Origin: Rubrobacter_D sp963840835
GTDB lineage: Bacteria > Actinomycetota > Rubrobacteria > Rubrobacterales > Rubrobacteraceae
DNA length: 64,000 nt
Reading direction: 5' to 3'
Assembly: GCA_963840835.1 (NCBI GenBank)
Contig: CAWJAM010000013.1
Location: forward strand, 62,001 to 126,000
The stretch's first letter is position 1; every line of letters starts with the position of its first letter. The position numbers and the translations under genes are program-made. A model generated the notes under the pieces. It searched no databases. It had not been told where the DNA came from and saw nothing but the letters and a program-made list of their open reading frames with translations. Shown in pieces: positions 8,780-17,674 of the stretch.

Positions 8780-9439
8780 TCACTTCATCACGCCCGCTGC
8801 GGCAAACGCGATGCCTAAACTGTGTCCCAACCATCCCGGCAAGATGCTCCCCGAGCGGTACAACAGCCAGCCGTAGAGCCAACCGGAAACCAACGGTGCC
8901 AGCAGCAGCGGCCACAGCTCCAGACCCGCGCTCAACACCAGAAGGTGAGGCGCCAAGAACACCAGGCTCTGCACGGCGTTGCCTACCCACAACCCCAAGT
9001 GCCTGATCAACCAATACCCTACCAGCCCGCGAAAGAACAGTTCCTCTCCCAAAGCCACGTAGATACTCTCTCTGACGAAGGCGTAGGAGAGGGTGAGGAT
9101 GCCGAGTTCCACGCCCGCGTACTGCGAAGCGGCGCCGCCGGGACGATCGTAGTAACCCGGGAAGAACACGTAAATCGTAACCAGAGATAGCACGCCTAAG
9201 ACAACAAAAAAGACCAGCGCCCACACGTAGTAGACGGGCCGAACGGGCCGACTTTTTTGCAGGCCGAGGCTGGAGGCTATCTGTGACCAAGTCCCGCCCC
9301 TGAGCCGCCGGACGAGGGCGTAGATGGCACACGGGATGGCGTAGAGAAAGAGTTGGACGGGGAACTGTATGGAAGGTAGAGCGCCTTGCACAGACTGACC
9401 TCCGTACTCGTAACACAACGGTCGTTTGGCTCTTAGCAT
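8780..9439 (-). CDS. CPBP-family (CAAX-type) intramembrane metalloprotease
   Basis: The 219-residue protein has about six hydrophobic segments. It carries the ABI/CPBP motifs in order: EELFFRG (EExxxR, about residue 133), FLAPHLL (FxxxH, about 161), and a final GHSLGIAF with His. These form the Glu/His active site in the membrane. In bacteria such proteins process prenylated or other membrane substrates or give bacteriocin immunity; the substrate here is unknown. The ATG at 9439 lacks a strong ribosome site, so the start is uncertain by some codons. A MITE-interrupted repeat lies upstream. Confidence 0.78.
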   Translation of the reverse strand: MLRAKRPLCYEYGGQSVQGALPSIQFPVQLFLYAIPCAIYALVRRLRGGTWSQIASSLGLQKSRPVRPVYYVWALVFFVVLGVLSLVTIYVFFPGYYDRPGGAASQYAGVELGILTLSYAFVRESIYVALGEELFFRGLVGYWLIRHLGLWVGNAVQSLVFLAPHLLVLSAGLELWPLLLAPLVSGWLYGWLLYRSGSILPGWLGHSLGIAFAAAGVMK

Positions 9440-9505
9440 TGTGGTCGGAACGGTGCTTGTGTGCCAGCGGCGCTCTTCTATTCAGCGGAGTGCGTGGAAG
9501 GGGAG

Positions 9506-9634
9506 CAGCCTGTTGAAAAATACCCCTAATGCCTGCTTTCACTGTAGATCGGGTACCAAATACGCCGTTTTTGGGGGTTTCAGAACCCAATTTGTGCTCG
9601 CTACCAGCTCAACGCCGACTTTTTCAACAGGCTG
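9506..9634. mobile_element. MITE, short subtype, copy A (129 bp)
   Basis: Ends CAGCCTGTTGAAAAA and TTTTTCAACAGGCTG are inverted repeats. The body is the exact reverse complement of 15335-15463. It sits inside a REP-like repeat: TTCAGCGGAGTGCGTGG to the left, TTCCGCGAAGTTCGG to the right. It carries no coding frame. Confidence 0.85.
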
Positions 9635-9719
9635 GGAGATTCCGCGAAGTTCGGAGCGCAGTCTCCCGCATACGGGTTCCCTTTGCTTATCTAGGAGACT
9701 CTAGACCCTTCGAGACCCC

Positions 9720-10322
9720 TCATGCACGAGCCGACACTGTTGGCTTACCCGCAGTTGCTTCGGGAAACCGCGCTCCTTGTGGTATCTGATCCATCGGTAG
9801 TCCCGAAGCGGCTTCCATGCGTCCGCTGCAGTTGAACAACGAGATGAGTGCAGTGGCTTCGTAGATCCCTTGCTCGTCCCACCCGGCTTCTCGCAAGGGA
9901 TCTATGTCCGAGTCTTCCATCATGCTCGGCTCCTGGGTGAGCTTCTTGGCATAGGAAAGCAGCGCCCGAGTCTTACGGTCCAGATCGTAGGTGGGCCAGG
10001 TGGTGGCGAACTCGGCAGTGAGGTGCTCATCCTTGGTTAGGCGACGCACGGCCGCCGTATGCATCCCCAGTCAGGGAGCGCCTCCGACGAGGCCGTTCAC
10101 CACCGTGGCGAGCATCTCGCGCTGAAGCCGGCTCAGCGGGGAGGACTTGCGCATGTGCAGGTAGTCGTAGAGCCAGCTAATGGGGATAGCGAGTTTGAGA
10201 TCTGGCGCCAGGATCTTGAACATTCCGGGGACGGCTCCCCCATACTGACGCTCGGTCCACCAGAGCAATAGTTTGCGCACCCCTCGAGCTTGCTGGGGGT
10301 CGAAGGTCAGGATACGAGTCAC
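9720..10322 (-). CDS. AhpD-like/carboxymuconolactone decarboxylase-family protein with in-frame UGA, candidate selenoprotein
   Basis: A GTG start at 10322 follows AAGGAGGTGCGAGC. The frame runs 83 codons, meets TGA at 10071-10073, and continues in the same frame for 114 more codons to 9720, giving 200 residues with UGA decoded. The local sequence is VVNGLVGGAP-UGA-LGMHTAAVRRL. In this family the catalytic motif is C-x-x-C-x-x-x-H, and the UGA sits exactly four residues before the His, at the second Cys. No other lesion is visible: both halves are colinear with the family, including the late ALISLFN-x-x-x-R helix. The product would be a thiol- or selenol-dependent peroxidase-like enzyme. The alternative is a recent nonsense mutation (TGC to TGA) in a dying gene. 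Confidence 0.68.
10044..10062 (-). promoter_or_regulatory. Candidate bacterial SECIS hairpin
   Basis: Eight bases after the UGA the mRNA can fold GCAUACGG/CCGUGCGU with a CGG loop (one A-C mismatch, GU pairs). The loop begins about 16 nt after the UGA and has G in its second position, consistent with what is known of bacterial SECIS elements just downstream of Sec codons. Hairpins of this size also arise by chance in GC-rich DNA. Confidence 0.4.
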
Positions 10323-10436
10323 GCTCGCACCTCCTTTCTCCCGCTACACCAAGCGAGAACAACGTTGTTGGCGTCGTGGAGTATTGTGACATGAAGCACA
10401 AATCGGCGCATCCCCTATTGGTCCTATCTTCCCGGT

Positions 10437-10505
10437 CTATGCACCAGAGTGCGTGGAAGGTTAATTCTGCGAACTTCGCCTTTACGGAGTTCTCCGAAGT
10501 TCGCT
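10437..10505 (+). repeat. REP-like intergenic repeat, complete copy
   Basis: GCACCAGAGTGCGTGGAAGG is followed by AATTCTGCGAACTTCGCC, TTTACGGAG and TTCTCCGAAGTTCG with no insertion between the modules. The stretch 10506-10762 is otherwise non-coding leader DNA of the next gene. Confidence 0.75.
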
Positions 10506-10762
10506 TCCGCCAGCAAACCCAAGCTACGGCAAAGAGATATGGCCACCTGGCGTATATACATGACGTGCTGTAGTCTTGACACTTGGGACGCTATAGCAAG
10601 CAGGGGCGGGAGGCTTCGAAACCTTAAGTTGGCATAGTTATTCCTCGGTTTTTCGTTTGGTAACGCTTTTGGTATCGCTCAGCAGACACTCTGTGGCTAG
10701 AGTGGGGTCGAAAGTCACTTAGGAGCGCTGTGGTCCAGCGATGTGGAAAGGGAGGTAGAGAG

Positions 10763-12253
10763 GTGGCGAGGACGATATTCGGCAAGGAGATGTGGATGGG
10801 GAGAGGCCTGGCGTTGGCCATGGGGGTGGCGGCGTGTACAGCCCTGGCCTTGTGCCTCCTGGCGCTGGCCGGAGCGGTGCGACCGGCGGAGGCCGCCTTC
10901 CCAGGCAACAATGGCAATATCGTTTTCTGGAGCGACCGCTCCGCCGGACCTGGTCTCTACACGAAAACACCTGGTGGCACCGCAACCAAGATACCCGGCA
11001 CGTCCGGAGGCGACAACCACGCCGCATGGTCGCCCGATGGCTCGCGGATAGTTTTTCAGAGCACCAGCGCGACCAGCAAGGAGATCTCCGTGATGAACGC
11101 CGACGGTAGCGGGCGGAGGCAGCTCACCGCCACCTCCTCAGTCGCGGAGCAGGAGCCCACATGGTCGCCCGATGGGAGCCAAATCGCCTTTGTCAAGGGC
11201 GCCTCTGGCACCGATGCGACCACGGACCTTGAGATATGGGTGATGAACTCCGACGGTGGCAGTCTGACACAACTCACCAATACCGTTCAGGGCGTTCGCG
11301 ACACGCAGCCCGCCTGGTCACCTCTCGGAAACCAGATCGCCTTCCTTAGCGAAGGACGGGTCGGTGACAGCAACAGCAACATCTACGTGATGGACGCCGA
11401 GCCCACGACAAACGACGCGATCAACCTAACACCCAATACCACAAACCCGGTCTACCAGCCGAACGACGAAGACCCCTCCTGGTCGCCCGACGGCACGCAG
11501 ATAGCCTACTCGACGGTCCAGGACGTCTGGACGATGAACGCTAATGGAACAAGCAAGACGAACCTGACCCTAAACAGTGGCGGCGGCGCGCAACCGGCCT
11601 GGTCGCCAGACGGCAACAGCATCGTCTACCAGCGCAGCGACGGCACCGACCGAAACATATATGTCATGGACACCAACGGCGGCAACAGTACGCCCCTCGA
11701 TACTACTCTACGCAAGGACGAGAAGCCCGACTGGCAACCGGTGCCGCAGTGCACCAAGACCGTTAGCGCCGCCAACGACCCCCTCCTGGGCACCGCCGGC
11801 AAGGACGTCCTCTGCGGCGACTCCCGCAATAACACCATAAACGGCGCCGGCGGAAACGACATCATCCTCGCCCAAGGCGGCATCGACAAGCTAACGGGCG
11901 CTTCGGGCAACGACACCCTCAATGGCGGTCCTGGGACCGACACCGCCCTGTACTCGGGCTCTACCCCGGTCACGGCGAACCTGGCGAGCGCGTTCGCCAC
12001 CGGCGTGGGCATGGACGTTGTGCTCGGCACAGAGAATCTGACTGGCTCGGGTGCCAACGACCGGCTCACGGGCTCGGCGGTTGCGAACATGCTGGTTGGA
12101 GGCGGCGGCGCAGACGCCATGTTCGGCGCGGGGGGCAACGACACGCTCAACTCTAAGGACGGGGTAACCGGCAACGACAGCCTCGACGGTGGAGCCGGCA
12201 CGGACACAAAGATAACCGACACCTCTGAGAGGTCGATCTTAGGCTTCCCGTAA
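10763..12253 (+). CDS. Secreted TolB-like beta-propeller protein with C-terminal RTX-type repeats
   Basis: The GTG at 10763 follows AGGGAGGTAGAGAG and is preferred over upstream GTGs. The 496-residue product has a signal peptide (about residues 10-45, ending AEAAF). Six PD40-type propeller blades follow, each with a W-S-P-D-G or W-S-P-L-G core (about 75-325). The last 150 residues hold hemolysin-type nonapeptides (GNDTLNGGPGTD, GGGGADAMFG, GNDSLDGGAGTD) that bind calcium in the family. The pattern fits an extracellular or wall-associated protein; no catalytic site is seen. A shorter relative lies at 28641-29060. Confidence 0.87.
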   Translation: MARTIFGKEMWMGRGLALAMGVAACTALALCLLALAGAVRPAEAAFPGNNGNIVFWSDRSAGPGLYTKTPGGTATKIPGTSGGDNHAAWSPDGSRIVFQSTSATSKEISVMNADGSGRRQLTATSSVAEQEPTWSPDGSQIAFVKGASGTDATTDLEIWVMNSDGGSLTQLTNTVQGVRDTQPAWSPLGNQIAFLSEGRVGDSNSNIYVMDAEPTTNDAINLTPNTTNPVYQPNDEDPSWSPDGTQIAYSTVQDVWTMNANGTSKTNLTLNSGGGAQPAWSPDGNSIVYQRSDGTDRNIYVMDTNGGNSTPLDTTLRKDEKPDWQPVPQCTKTVSAANDPLLGTAGKDVLCGDSRNNTINGAGGNDIILAQGGIDKLTGASGNDTLNGGPGTDTALYSGSTPVTANLASAFATGVGMDVVLGTENLTGSGANDRLTGSAVANMLVGGGGADAMFGAGGNDTLNSKDGVTGNDSLDGGAGTDTKITDTSERSILGFP

Positions 12254-12281
12254 GGCGGAGCAAGCGTAGCAGGAGGCATCT

Positions 12282-12310
12282 AGGGCCGGGGCTCTAGCAG
12301 CCTCGGCCCT
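12282..12310 (+). terminator. Terminator after the TolB/RTX gene
   Basis: AGGGCCGgGGCT and AGCCtCGGCCCT pair around CTAGC and are followed by TCATCTTG. A REP-like repeat starts 12 bases on. Confidence 0.75.
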
Positions 12311-12348
12311 TCATCTTGCCCTTATTCACCGGAGTGCGTGGAATACCT

Positions 12349-12488
12349 CAGCCTGTTGAAAAAGTCGGCGCTGAGCTCACAGTGACTACGAATCGGGCTC
12401 CAGAGGCTCCAAAATAGACCCAAAAACGGTGTGTTTGGGGTCCGATCTGGGTTCGAAGCGGGCATAGAGGGAGTTTTTCAACAGGCTG
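12349..12488. mobile_element. MITE, long subtype, copy B (140 bp)
   Basis: Same CAGCCTGTTGAAAAA inverted ends as copies A and C but a diverged interior, closest to copy D. It splits a REP-like repeat into TTATTCACCGGAGTGCGTGG (12322-12341) and AATTCTTAGAACTTCGCC onward (12491-12534). Confidence 0.85.
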
Positions 12489-12537
12489 GGAAATTCTTAG
12501 AACTTCGCCTTTACGGAGTTCTAAGAAGTTCAGGAAC

Positions 12538-12990
12538 TTACGTCGCCCGTTCCTTTTCTCGGCGCACGATCATCACGGGGCAGTGGGCATGGCGCACCAC
12601 CGAGTCAGAGACGCTGCCCATCAAGGCCCGCCTCACACCGCCGCGGCCCCTGCTGCCCATCACGATCAGGCCCGCCTCTATTTCCTCTGCGACTTGCACG
12701 ATCTGCTGGGCCCGGTGGCGTTCGGCTATCCTAAGGTGCTTCTCTGCAACCGTGGCCCCTTCCCGCTCTACCTTCTCGGCCTGCTCGTCGAGGATCTTCT
12801 CCGCTTGCTCGCGCAGTTGCTCGACAACATTGGGGACGTTCACGTCGTAGGAAGGGTATCCGGGGGCGACGGTCACGAGGTGAAGCGTGGACTTGGTGCT
12901 GATGGCCATGTCCACGGCGGTCCTTCGGGCCAGTTCGGCTTCCTCTGAGGCATCGGTGGCCAGCAGGATCTTGGTCGGGAATATGCTCAT
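12538..12990 (-). CDS. Universal stress protein UspA family
   Basis: The 150-residue single-domain protein opens with the strand ILLATDASEEAELA. It ends with the nucleotide-binding signature G-S-R-G-R-G-G followed nine residues on by GSVSDSVVRHAHCPVMIV, so it should be an ATP-binding type. A ribosome site GGAAAGGAG lies ahead of the ATG at 12990. It is a cytoplasmic stress-response protein whose partner is not shown by context. The 3' end abuts a REP-like repeat. Confidence 0.9.
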   Translation of the reverse strand: MSIFPTKILLATDASEEAELARRTAVDMAISTKSTLHLVTVAPGYPSYDVNVPNVVEQLREQAEKILDEQAEKVEREGATVAEKHLRIAERHRAQQIVQVAEEIEAGLIVMGSRGRGGVRRALMGSVSDSVVRHAHCPVMIVRREKERAT

Positions 12991-13163
12991 CGCGACACGC
13001 TCCTTTCCCGTAAGCGACCCAGCGAGGTATATGTGATCATTGTATCAACAGTGCCGCGTAGCGCAAGGATACGGAGCCACAACGACGCCGTCCCAAAAGG
13101 GTTACACAGGCTTATTCACCGGAGTGCACGGAAGTTCGCAGCCCTCAATGCGAACTGCTCCCC

Positions 13164-14414
13164 TCAGTCTGCTTGCAACCTCCCGTAGAGCTTGGTAAGG
13201 GGTGTAGCCGTTAGCCCGTGGACGACCACCGAGGCGCAGATGATGAGGCTGCCCACCACCCACACCTCCTCGATTCCAGTCTCCTTCAAAGAGAAGGCGG
13301 CGTAGTAGAGCGCCGCTGCCCCGATGGGGCCGAACCATCCGAGGAATAGCACGTCCTTGCCCTTGGCACGCAGCGGTCCCAGCAGTGGTCTCAGAGCCAG
13401 CACCGCGGGTAGCCGCCGAAAGAGGAGCACAGCCGCCACCAACAGCGGTCCCGCCCAACCGAGTTCCAGCCACCCCTCCCACGGCAACGCCATTCCCAAC
13501 AGCACGAAGATGGGCAGGTCGAAGAAGCGCGAGATGGCCTCCTGTATCTCCTCCTGGCTCTCCTTGGCGTCGCTCGATCCGGCGAAGTTGAACACGATCC
13601 CCGCCACGAAGGCCGCAAGGACCCCGTTGAGATGGAGGAGTTCTGTTACGCCAAGCACCGTCAAAGAGAGGGCGAGGCTGATGGTGAGCAGAGAGGTGCG
13701 CTCCATGGTCTCCTTCCTCTCCGCCCACCTCAAGGTCTTGCCCGCCAGATATCCCATGATCGCCGCAACGACCGCGCCCGCTACGATCTCCAAGAGAACC
13801 GTGCGGGTCAGCCAGGGACCGAGTACCTCCCCGGGAGGTTCGGTAAGCACCAGCACTGGCAGCACCACGAATGGGAGAGCCAGACCATCGTTGAAGCCAG
13901 ACTCGGAGGAGATGGCGTGCCTCAAGGGGGCAGGCAGGTGGCGCTCTGCGACCCCACCGGCAACTATGGAGCTCGCCACCACGGGGTCTGTGGGGGTCAC
14001 GATGGCCCCGATCAGTACCGCTACCCAAAAGGGTACCCCCAAGATCAGGTACGCTAGCAAGCCGCCCACAAGCCACATAAGCGGCATCACGATCCCCAAC
14101 AGCACGACGAGAAGGCGCCAGTTGCTGCTCGCGTAGCCCACCGGTAGCCGCAGGGCCACCCCGACTAAGGCGACACCAAGCGTGACGAGGGCTGCCTCCT
14201 CGAGGATCAGCGTCTGATCGCCCAGCCGGGCAAGGTCGAGCAACCCGAGGGCGGCCGGCCCGATCAGGACCCCTGCCAGCAGAGCGATGAGGGGTTCCGA
14301 AACGGGGGTGCGTTCTTTGAGGACGCCACCGAGCATCCCAAGCAAGAGAAGCAACCCTCCGACGGCCGCCAGGGACACGTACAGCGCGTTCAAGACAGTG
14401 AGCCCTCCCCACAT
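13164..14414 (-). CDS. CPA1-type Na+/H+ antiporter
   Basis: The polytopic protein of about 416 residues has some twelve membrane segments. It contains the paired motifs of cation/proton antiporters: TPTDPVVASSIV and ISSESGFNDGLALPFV (about residues 140-185). It would exchange Na+ or K+ for protons at the inner membrane. The frame extends far upstream (to 15236), but that part is antisense to the next gene. An ATG at 14468 is possible but overlaps the divergent start, so I use the ATG at 14414. A weak ribosome site leaves TTG/GTG codons just upstream as options. Confidence 0.85.
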   Translation of the reverse strand: MWGGLTVLNALYVSLAAVGGLLLLLGMLGGVLKERTPVSEPLIALLAGVLIGPAALGLLDLARLGDQTLILEEAALVTLGVALVGVALRLPVGYASSNWRLLVVLLGIVMPLMWLVGGLLAYLILGVPFWVAVLIGAIVTPTDPVVASSIVAGGVAERHLPAPLRHAISSESGFNDGLALPFVVLPVLVLTEPPGEVLGPWLTRTVLLEIVAGAVVAAIMGYLAGKTLRWAERKETMERTSLLTISLALSLTVLGVTELLHLNGVLAAFVAGIVFNFAGSSDAKESQEEIQEAISRFFDLPIFVLLGMALPWEGWLELGWAGPLLVAAVLLFRRLPAVLALRPLLGPLRAKGKDVLFLGWFGPIGAAALYYAAFSLKETGIEEVWVVGSLIICASVVVHGLTATPLTKLYGRLQAD

Positions 14415-14466
14415 CGCCACCAACAAGCTATCTCGCAGATATCCTACGCTACGGGAGGAGCAGGGC

Positions 14467-15255
14467 ATGATCAGGAGCGCACTTAGCAAGGTCTTGTGGA
14501 TGGCCAGAGCCACTTCCACCATCGTCGGACTGGCCATCATGCTGGCATTGGTGTTCGGGGTGGCGAGCGCGGGGCTCGGGGCGACCGGGGGCAACTTCAT
14601 CCTTGGCAACGCGAATTCGGCAGGAGCCGTGAGCAAGCTTACCGCCTCCATTGCCAACCCAGCGCTGGAGCTCGTAAACCAGAGCACGGCATCCGCTGCG
14701 ACCGCCCTTAGCCTGAACGTGGCCTCAGGCAAGCCGCCGCTTAAGGTCAACGCCGCCGCGGGCAAGGCCACCAACCTCAACGCCGACCGTCTAGACGGGT
14801 TGGACTCCGCCCGCCTGACCGAAGCACGCGGCGACATCAACGGAAACAGTGCGAATTTCCGTGGCATCTTGGAGCACTCGGAGGGTGCCGCGTTCTTGAA
14901 CAGCGGCTTTCGCACGGTGGTCGCCCACGCGCCAGAGGGTCCCCCGGTGGACGTTCTGCTGAGCTGTCCTACCCAGACGGGTGCCGGGACGCTCAGGATA
15001 GTAAACAACACCTCAAGCTTTGGGGACTCGCAGCGCGTATGGGTGGACGACGGTTCTTCGAACCCCTCCTTTACCACCCTCGGGCAAAACCAATTCGTCG
15101 ACAAGACTGTCTCGCCCAACGGCGACCACTTCACCATCCAGGTGGCCAACGTCTTCAACGCCAACAGGATGGCGACCATAGAGCTTTTCACGGAGCAGTT
15201 TGGACCCAGCGTCTGCGGGGCCAAAGCGCACGTCATCTACACGTTTGGCTCATAG
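14467..15255 (+). CDS. Secreted protein of unknown function
   Basis: The ATG follows GGGAGGAGCAGGGC. A signal peptide (MIRSALSKVLWMARA, then a hydrophobic run to about residue 38) precedes a 225-residue exported part. That part has an Ala/Asn-rich segment and the motif NADRLDGLDSARLT that recurs in many uncharacterised actinobacterial exported proteins. The C-terminal half looks like a beta-rich fold with two Cys (CPTQTG and SVCGAK) that could form a disulfide. It is divergent from the antiporter with almost no space between the two starts. The N-terminus resembles the 19-codon leader ORF at 42982. Confidence 0.75.
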   Translation: MIRSALSKVLWMARATSTIVGLAIMLALVFGVASAGLGATGGNFILGNANSAGAVSKLTASIANPALELVNQSTASAATALSLNVASGKPPLKVNAAAGKATNLNADRLDGLDSARLTEARGDINGNSANFRGILEHSEGAAFLNSGFRTVVAHAPEGPPVDVLLSCPTQTGAGTLRIVNNTSSFGDSQRVWVDDGSSNPSFTTLGQNQFVDKTVSPNGDHFTIQVANVFNANRMATIELFTEQFGPSVCGAKAHVIYTFGS

Positions 15256-15271
15256 AGCACCCCGCATAGAG

Positions 15272-15298
15272 GAAGGGGCGGAGCAACTCCGTCCCTTC
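15272..15298 (+). terminator. Terminator after the exported-protein gene
   Basis: GAAGGGGCGGAG and CTCCGTCCCTTC pair around CAA, followed by TCCTTGTCTTT. Confidence 0.75.
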
Positions 15299-15334
15299 TC
15301 CTTGTCTTTATTCAGCGGAGTGCGTGGAAGGGTA

Positions 15335-15463
15335 CAGCCTGTTGAAAAAGTCGGCGTTGAGCTGGTAGCGAGCACAAATTGGGTTCTGAAACCCCCAAAA
15401 ACGGCGTATTTGGTACCCGATCTACAGTGAAAGCAGGCATTAGGGGTATTTTTCAACAGGCTG
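15335..15463. mobile_element. MITE, short subtype, copy C (129 bp)
   Basis: Identical over its whole length to the reverse complement of copy A, so one moved recently. It lies inside a REP-like repeat whose two sides are themselves inverted: TTATTCAGCGGAGTGCGTGG on the left and TTCCACGCACTAGAGCGAATAA on the right. A GGGCCG...CGGCCC hairpin follows at 15507-15535. Confidence 0.87.
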
Positions 15464-15676
15464 AGGTATTCCACGCACTAGAGCGAATAAGGGCTAGAAG
15501 AGAAAGGGCCGTGGTCCTCTGGAACTCCGGCCCTTACCCTGGGAGGAGGTGAAAGCGGCAACCTTTGCCTCTTTAGCGCAAGAAGTGTTGCAGGGGTAGT
15601 TGGCCATGGTGGGGTGAGAGTACGGCTAGATGCTTATTCCCCGTTTGAGGAACGATTACCGAGATCTCGATGCGGC

Positions 15677-15913
15677 CTACAAGAAGGTGTACGTCCAGAC
15701 CTGGCCGTTGTCTCGTATGTTGAACACAATCTCGCCAGGCTGCGAAACCGGATCCTGATTAGCCCAGGCGATGGCTGCTGGCACGTCTGCCCACAAATCG
15801 GCGCGCCATAAGCGTGTGATTATGTCAGCCTTGGCGGCGTCCCTTACGGCGCTGGCCTTGATGTCGGCCGCGTCCTCTGCGTTCTTAACGTCCTCGTACA
15901 TGCCGTCGCTCAT
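15677..15913 (-). CDS. Small hypothetical protein
   Basis: A GAGGGAG site lies six bases before the ATG at 15913. The 78-residue product has an acidic, Ala-rich helical start (EDVKNAEDAADIKASAVRDA) and a C-terminal part with several Trp and a hydrophobic end. There is no signal or membrane segment. I do not recognise the family. The strong ribosome site and coherent codon use favour a real gene. Confidence 0.6.
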   Translation of the reverse strand: MSDGMYEDVKNAEDAADIKASAVRDAAKADIITRLWRADLWADVPAAIAWANQDPVSQPGEIVFNIRDNGQVWTYTFL

Positions 15914-16215
15914 CTAGCACTCCCTCATTTGTGGCATCTGTAGCAAAACATAGTTTACATTAGTCGTTCTGAACGCGCTACCCGCGCGTACCTGACCTAC
16001 CCATAGTAGTGGACCTTTGCTACCGCGAACTTCGCGGAAGACCCCTTGTCGGTAATTGGGCGAAAAAGGTGTTTAGAGATCGCGCCTCTTCCATTACTAT
16101 TAAAAATAGCGGTTGACTCTCATAGCGGCGGCTGGACCGACAAACGGGGGCCCGTCGCCCAGCTCACTGCTCTACCAGCCATTTGAGGTCGCACATCACA
16201 ACCGAAGGAGCTGCT

Positions 16216-16839
16216 ATGTCTCGCGTCCGGGTTCACAACTTCTCGATCTCGCTCGACGGGTTCGGCACCGGCGACGGCCTGTCTTTGGAGGCGCCGTTCG
16301 GCCACGCCGGGCATCGGCTCCACGAGTGGATGATCGCGACCCGATTCTGGGACGACGCCGGCACTGCCGGCGTCGACAACGCCTTCGCCGAGCGTCACGA
16401 GCACGGCATCGGCGCGGAGATAATGGGCGCCGGCAAATTCGGCCCTCCGGGTTGGCAGGACGACCCGGAGTGGCGCGGATGGTGGGGACCAAATCCGCCG
16501 TTCCACACGCCGACGTACGTGCTGACCCATCGCCCGCGGCCGCCGCTGGAGATGGACGGCGGTACGACGTTCCATTTCCTCGATGTCGCGCTGGTGGATG
16601 CACTCGCCGTTGCTCGGGAGGCGGCAGACGGTCAGGACGTCCGCATCGGTGGGGGCCCGACGATGCTGCGCGAGTTCCTCGCCGCCGGGCTCGTCGACCA
16701 TCTGCATGTCGTGCAGGTCCCGATCCTGCTCGGCCGCGGCGTCCGGCTGTGGGACGGTCTGGAGGCGCTGGAGGAGCAGTACGACGTGGAGGCGGTGTCG
16801 ACGCCGAGCGGCGTCACCCATCTCACCTTCACCCGATGA
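16216..16839 (+). CDS. Dihydrofolate reductase family protein (RibD C-terminal fold)
   Basis: AAGGAG lies eight bases before the ATG at 16216, so the longer frame is not used. The 207-residue product starts with the strand VRVHNFSISLDGFGTG, has the central PTYVLTHRPRPPLEM segment and the NADPH-site GGGPTMLREFLAAGLVDHL (about residues 145-165), and ends LHVVQVPILLGRGVRL. It matches actinobacterial RibD-like reductases. The true substrate is unknown: these stand-alone proteins are reductases by fold only. GC content is higher than that of the neighbours, and an IS3 remnant lies just downstream, hinting at local rearrangement. Confidence 0.85.
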   Translation: MSRVRVHNFSISLDGFGTGDGLSLEAPFGHAGHRLHEWMIATRFWDDAGTAGVDNAFAERHEHGIGAEIMGAGKFGPPGWQDDPEWRGWWGPNPPFHTPTYVLTHRPRPPLEMDGGTTFHFLDVALVDALAVAREAADGQDVRIGGGPTMLREFLAAGLVDHLHVVQVPILLGRGVRLWDGLEALEEQYDVEAVSTPSGVTHLTFTR

Positions 16840-16885
16840 GGGTCGGGTCAGGCAGCGTTGGGTAGCCGGCGGGTGCCGGTGTAGT

Positions 16886-17000
16886 CTCACCGCCCATGCC
16901 CTGCGCGACTGGTGCCTCCTACATCGAGCCGGGCTCGCCCTGGCAGAACCCCTGGATCGAGTCGTTCAACGACCCGCCCGACTACTCGATGTTCACGTAG
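16886..17000 (+). pseudogene. IS3-family transposase remnant
   Basis: LTAHALRDWC in one frame and ASYIEPGSPWQNPWIESFND in the next correspond to neighbouring parts of the rve integrase core, with the Y-I-E-P-G-S-P-W-Q-N and final acidic E-S-F-N motif. Sequence between them is lost and the tail stops early at TAG. Nothing else of the element remains. Confidence 0.75.
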
Positions 17001-17097
17001 GCCCTGAATATCTATCCAGCCTTGTAACACGGAGCGATTTTTGGATCCCATCCGGGCCTTTTTTGCTCCCTCGATGTCCCCGGAACCCGCATAGCTA

Positions 17098-17165
17098 TTC
17101 AGCGGGGCGCATCTTTATTAGCCCAACTTCCGAGAATAATGGTTAGGCGAAGTTGGGTGAATACG
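17098..17165. repeat. REP-like repeat, rearranged copy
   Basis: ATTCAGCGGGGCGC is followed by a 50-bp inverted structure CCCAACTTCCGAGAATAA...GGCGAAGTTGGGTGAATA. A related CCCAACTTCTGAGAATAA occurs at 28554. Confidence 0.55.
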
Positions 17166-17218
17166 GGCACGAGAGGAGGGCCGGGGCGTAGAAGCTCCGC
17201 CCACTAGCTTCTGGCAAG

Positions 17219-17503
17219 CTACTTATCCTTGCCTATAATGCCTTCCTGCTGGAAGTAGTGGTCGCAGTTCAGGGGTGCCAGACCCGTCCCCGCCTTTGGA
17301 CCTCCACCAGCCGCCACGCCTTTTTCGTCCTTTTGTTCTTCCTGTTTGTCGATAGCGTTACCGCAGTTCGTCTCCGCAATTACCTGCCCAGGAGCATTCT
17401 CCGCCTTGCCATTGTTGTTGGGGTTCGCCTCGGCAAACGCGTAGCTCACGCTGCTCAGCACCATAATTGCTCCTACCGCAAGAACCAAAAGTATGCGCCT
17501 CAT
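17219..17503 (-). CDS. Small exported protein of unknown function
   Basis: AGGTGGGAG precedes the ATG at 17503. Of 94 residues the first 25 form a signal peptide (MRRILLVLAVGAIMVLSS, cleavage after AFA). The mature part is polar, Asn/Lys/Glu-rich (ANPNNNGKAENAPGQ) with two Cys. A GGGGCG...CGCCC hairpin downstream (about 17175-17203) can serve as terminator. Secreted or lipid-free periplasmic role unknown. Confidence 0.72.
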   Translation of the reverse strand: MRRILLVLAVGAIMVLSSVSYAFAEANPNNNGKAENAPGQVIAETNCGNAIDKQEEQKDEKGVAAGGGPKAGTGLAPLNCDHYFQQEGIIGKDK

Positions 17504-17674
17504 AAGCTCCCACCTTTCACTAAGGGCGGGGTGATCAGCCCCGCCGAGTTATCTAACCCCACCACGCTAACAAGCGCCGATGAATTCCCTGTGAATTCTT
17601 GGCCAACTTCCTGAGAACGCCGTCAACACGAAGTTCAGTCGGCCCCGGTCCTATGGGCGGGGATTTCTCTGGTA

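Noticed and set aside
10071..10073. Two separate genes split by the TGA
   Set aside because: Neither half is a complete family member, and the second half has no ribosome site before its ATG at 10064.
14415..15236. N-terminal extension of the antiporter
   Set aside because: The frame is open by chance antisense to the exported-protein gene; its sequence has no antiporter or membrane character.
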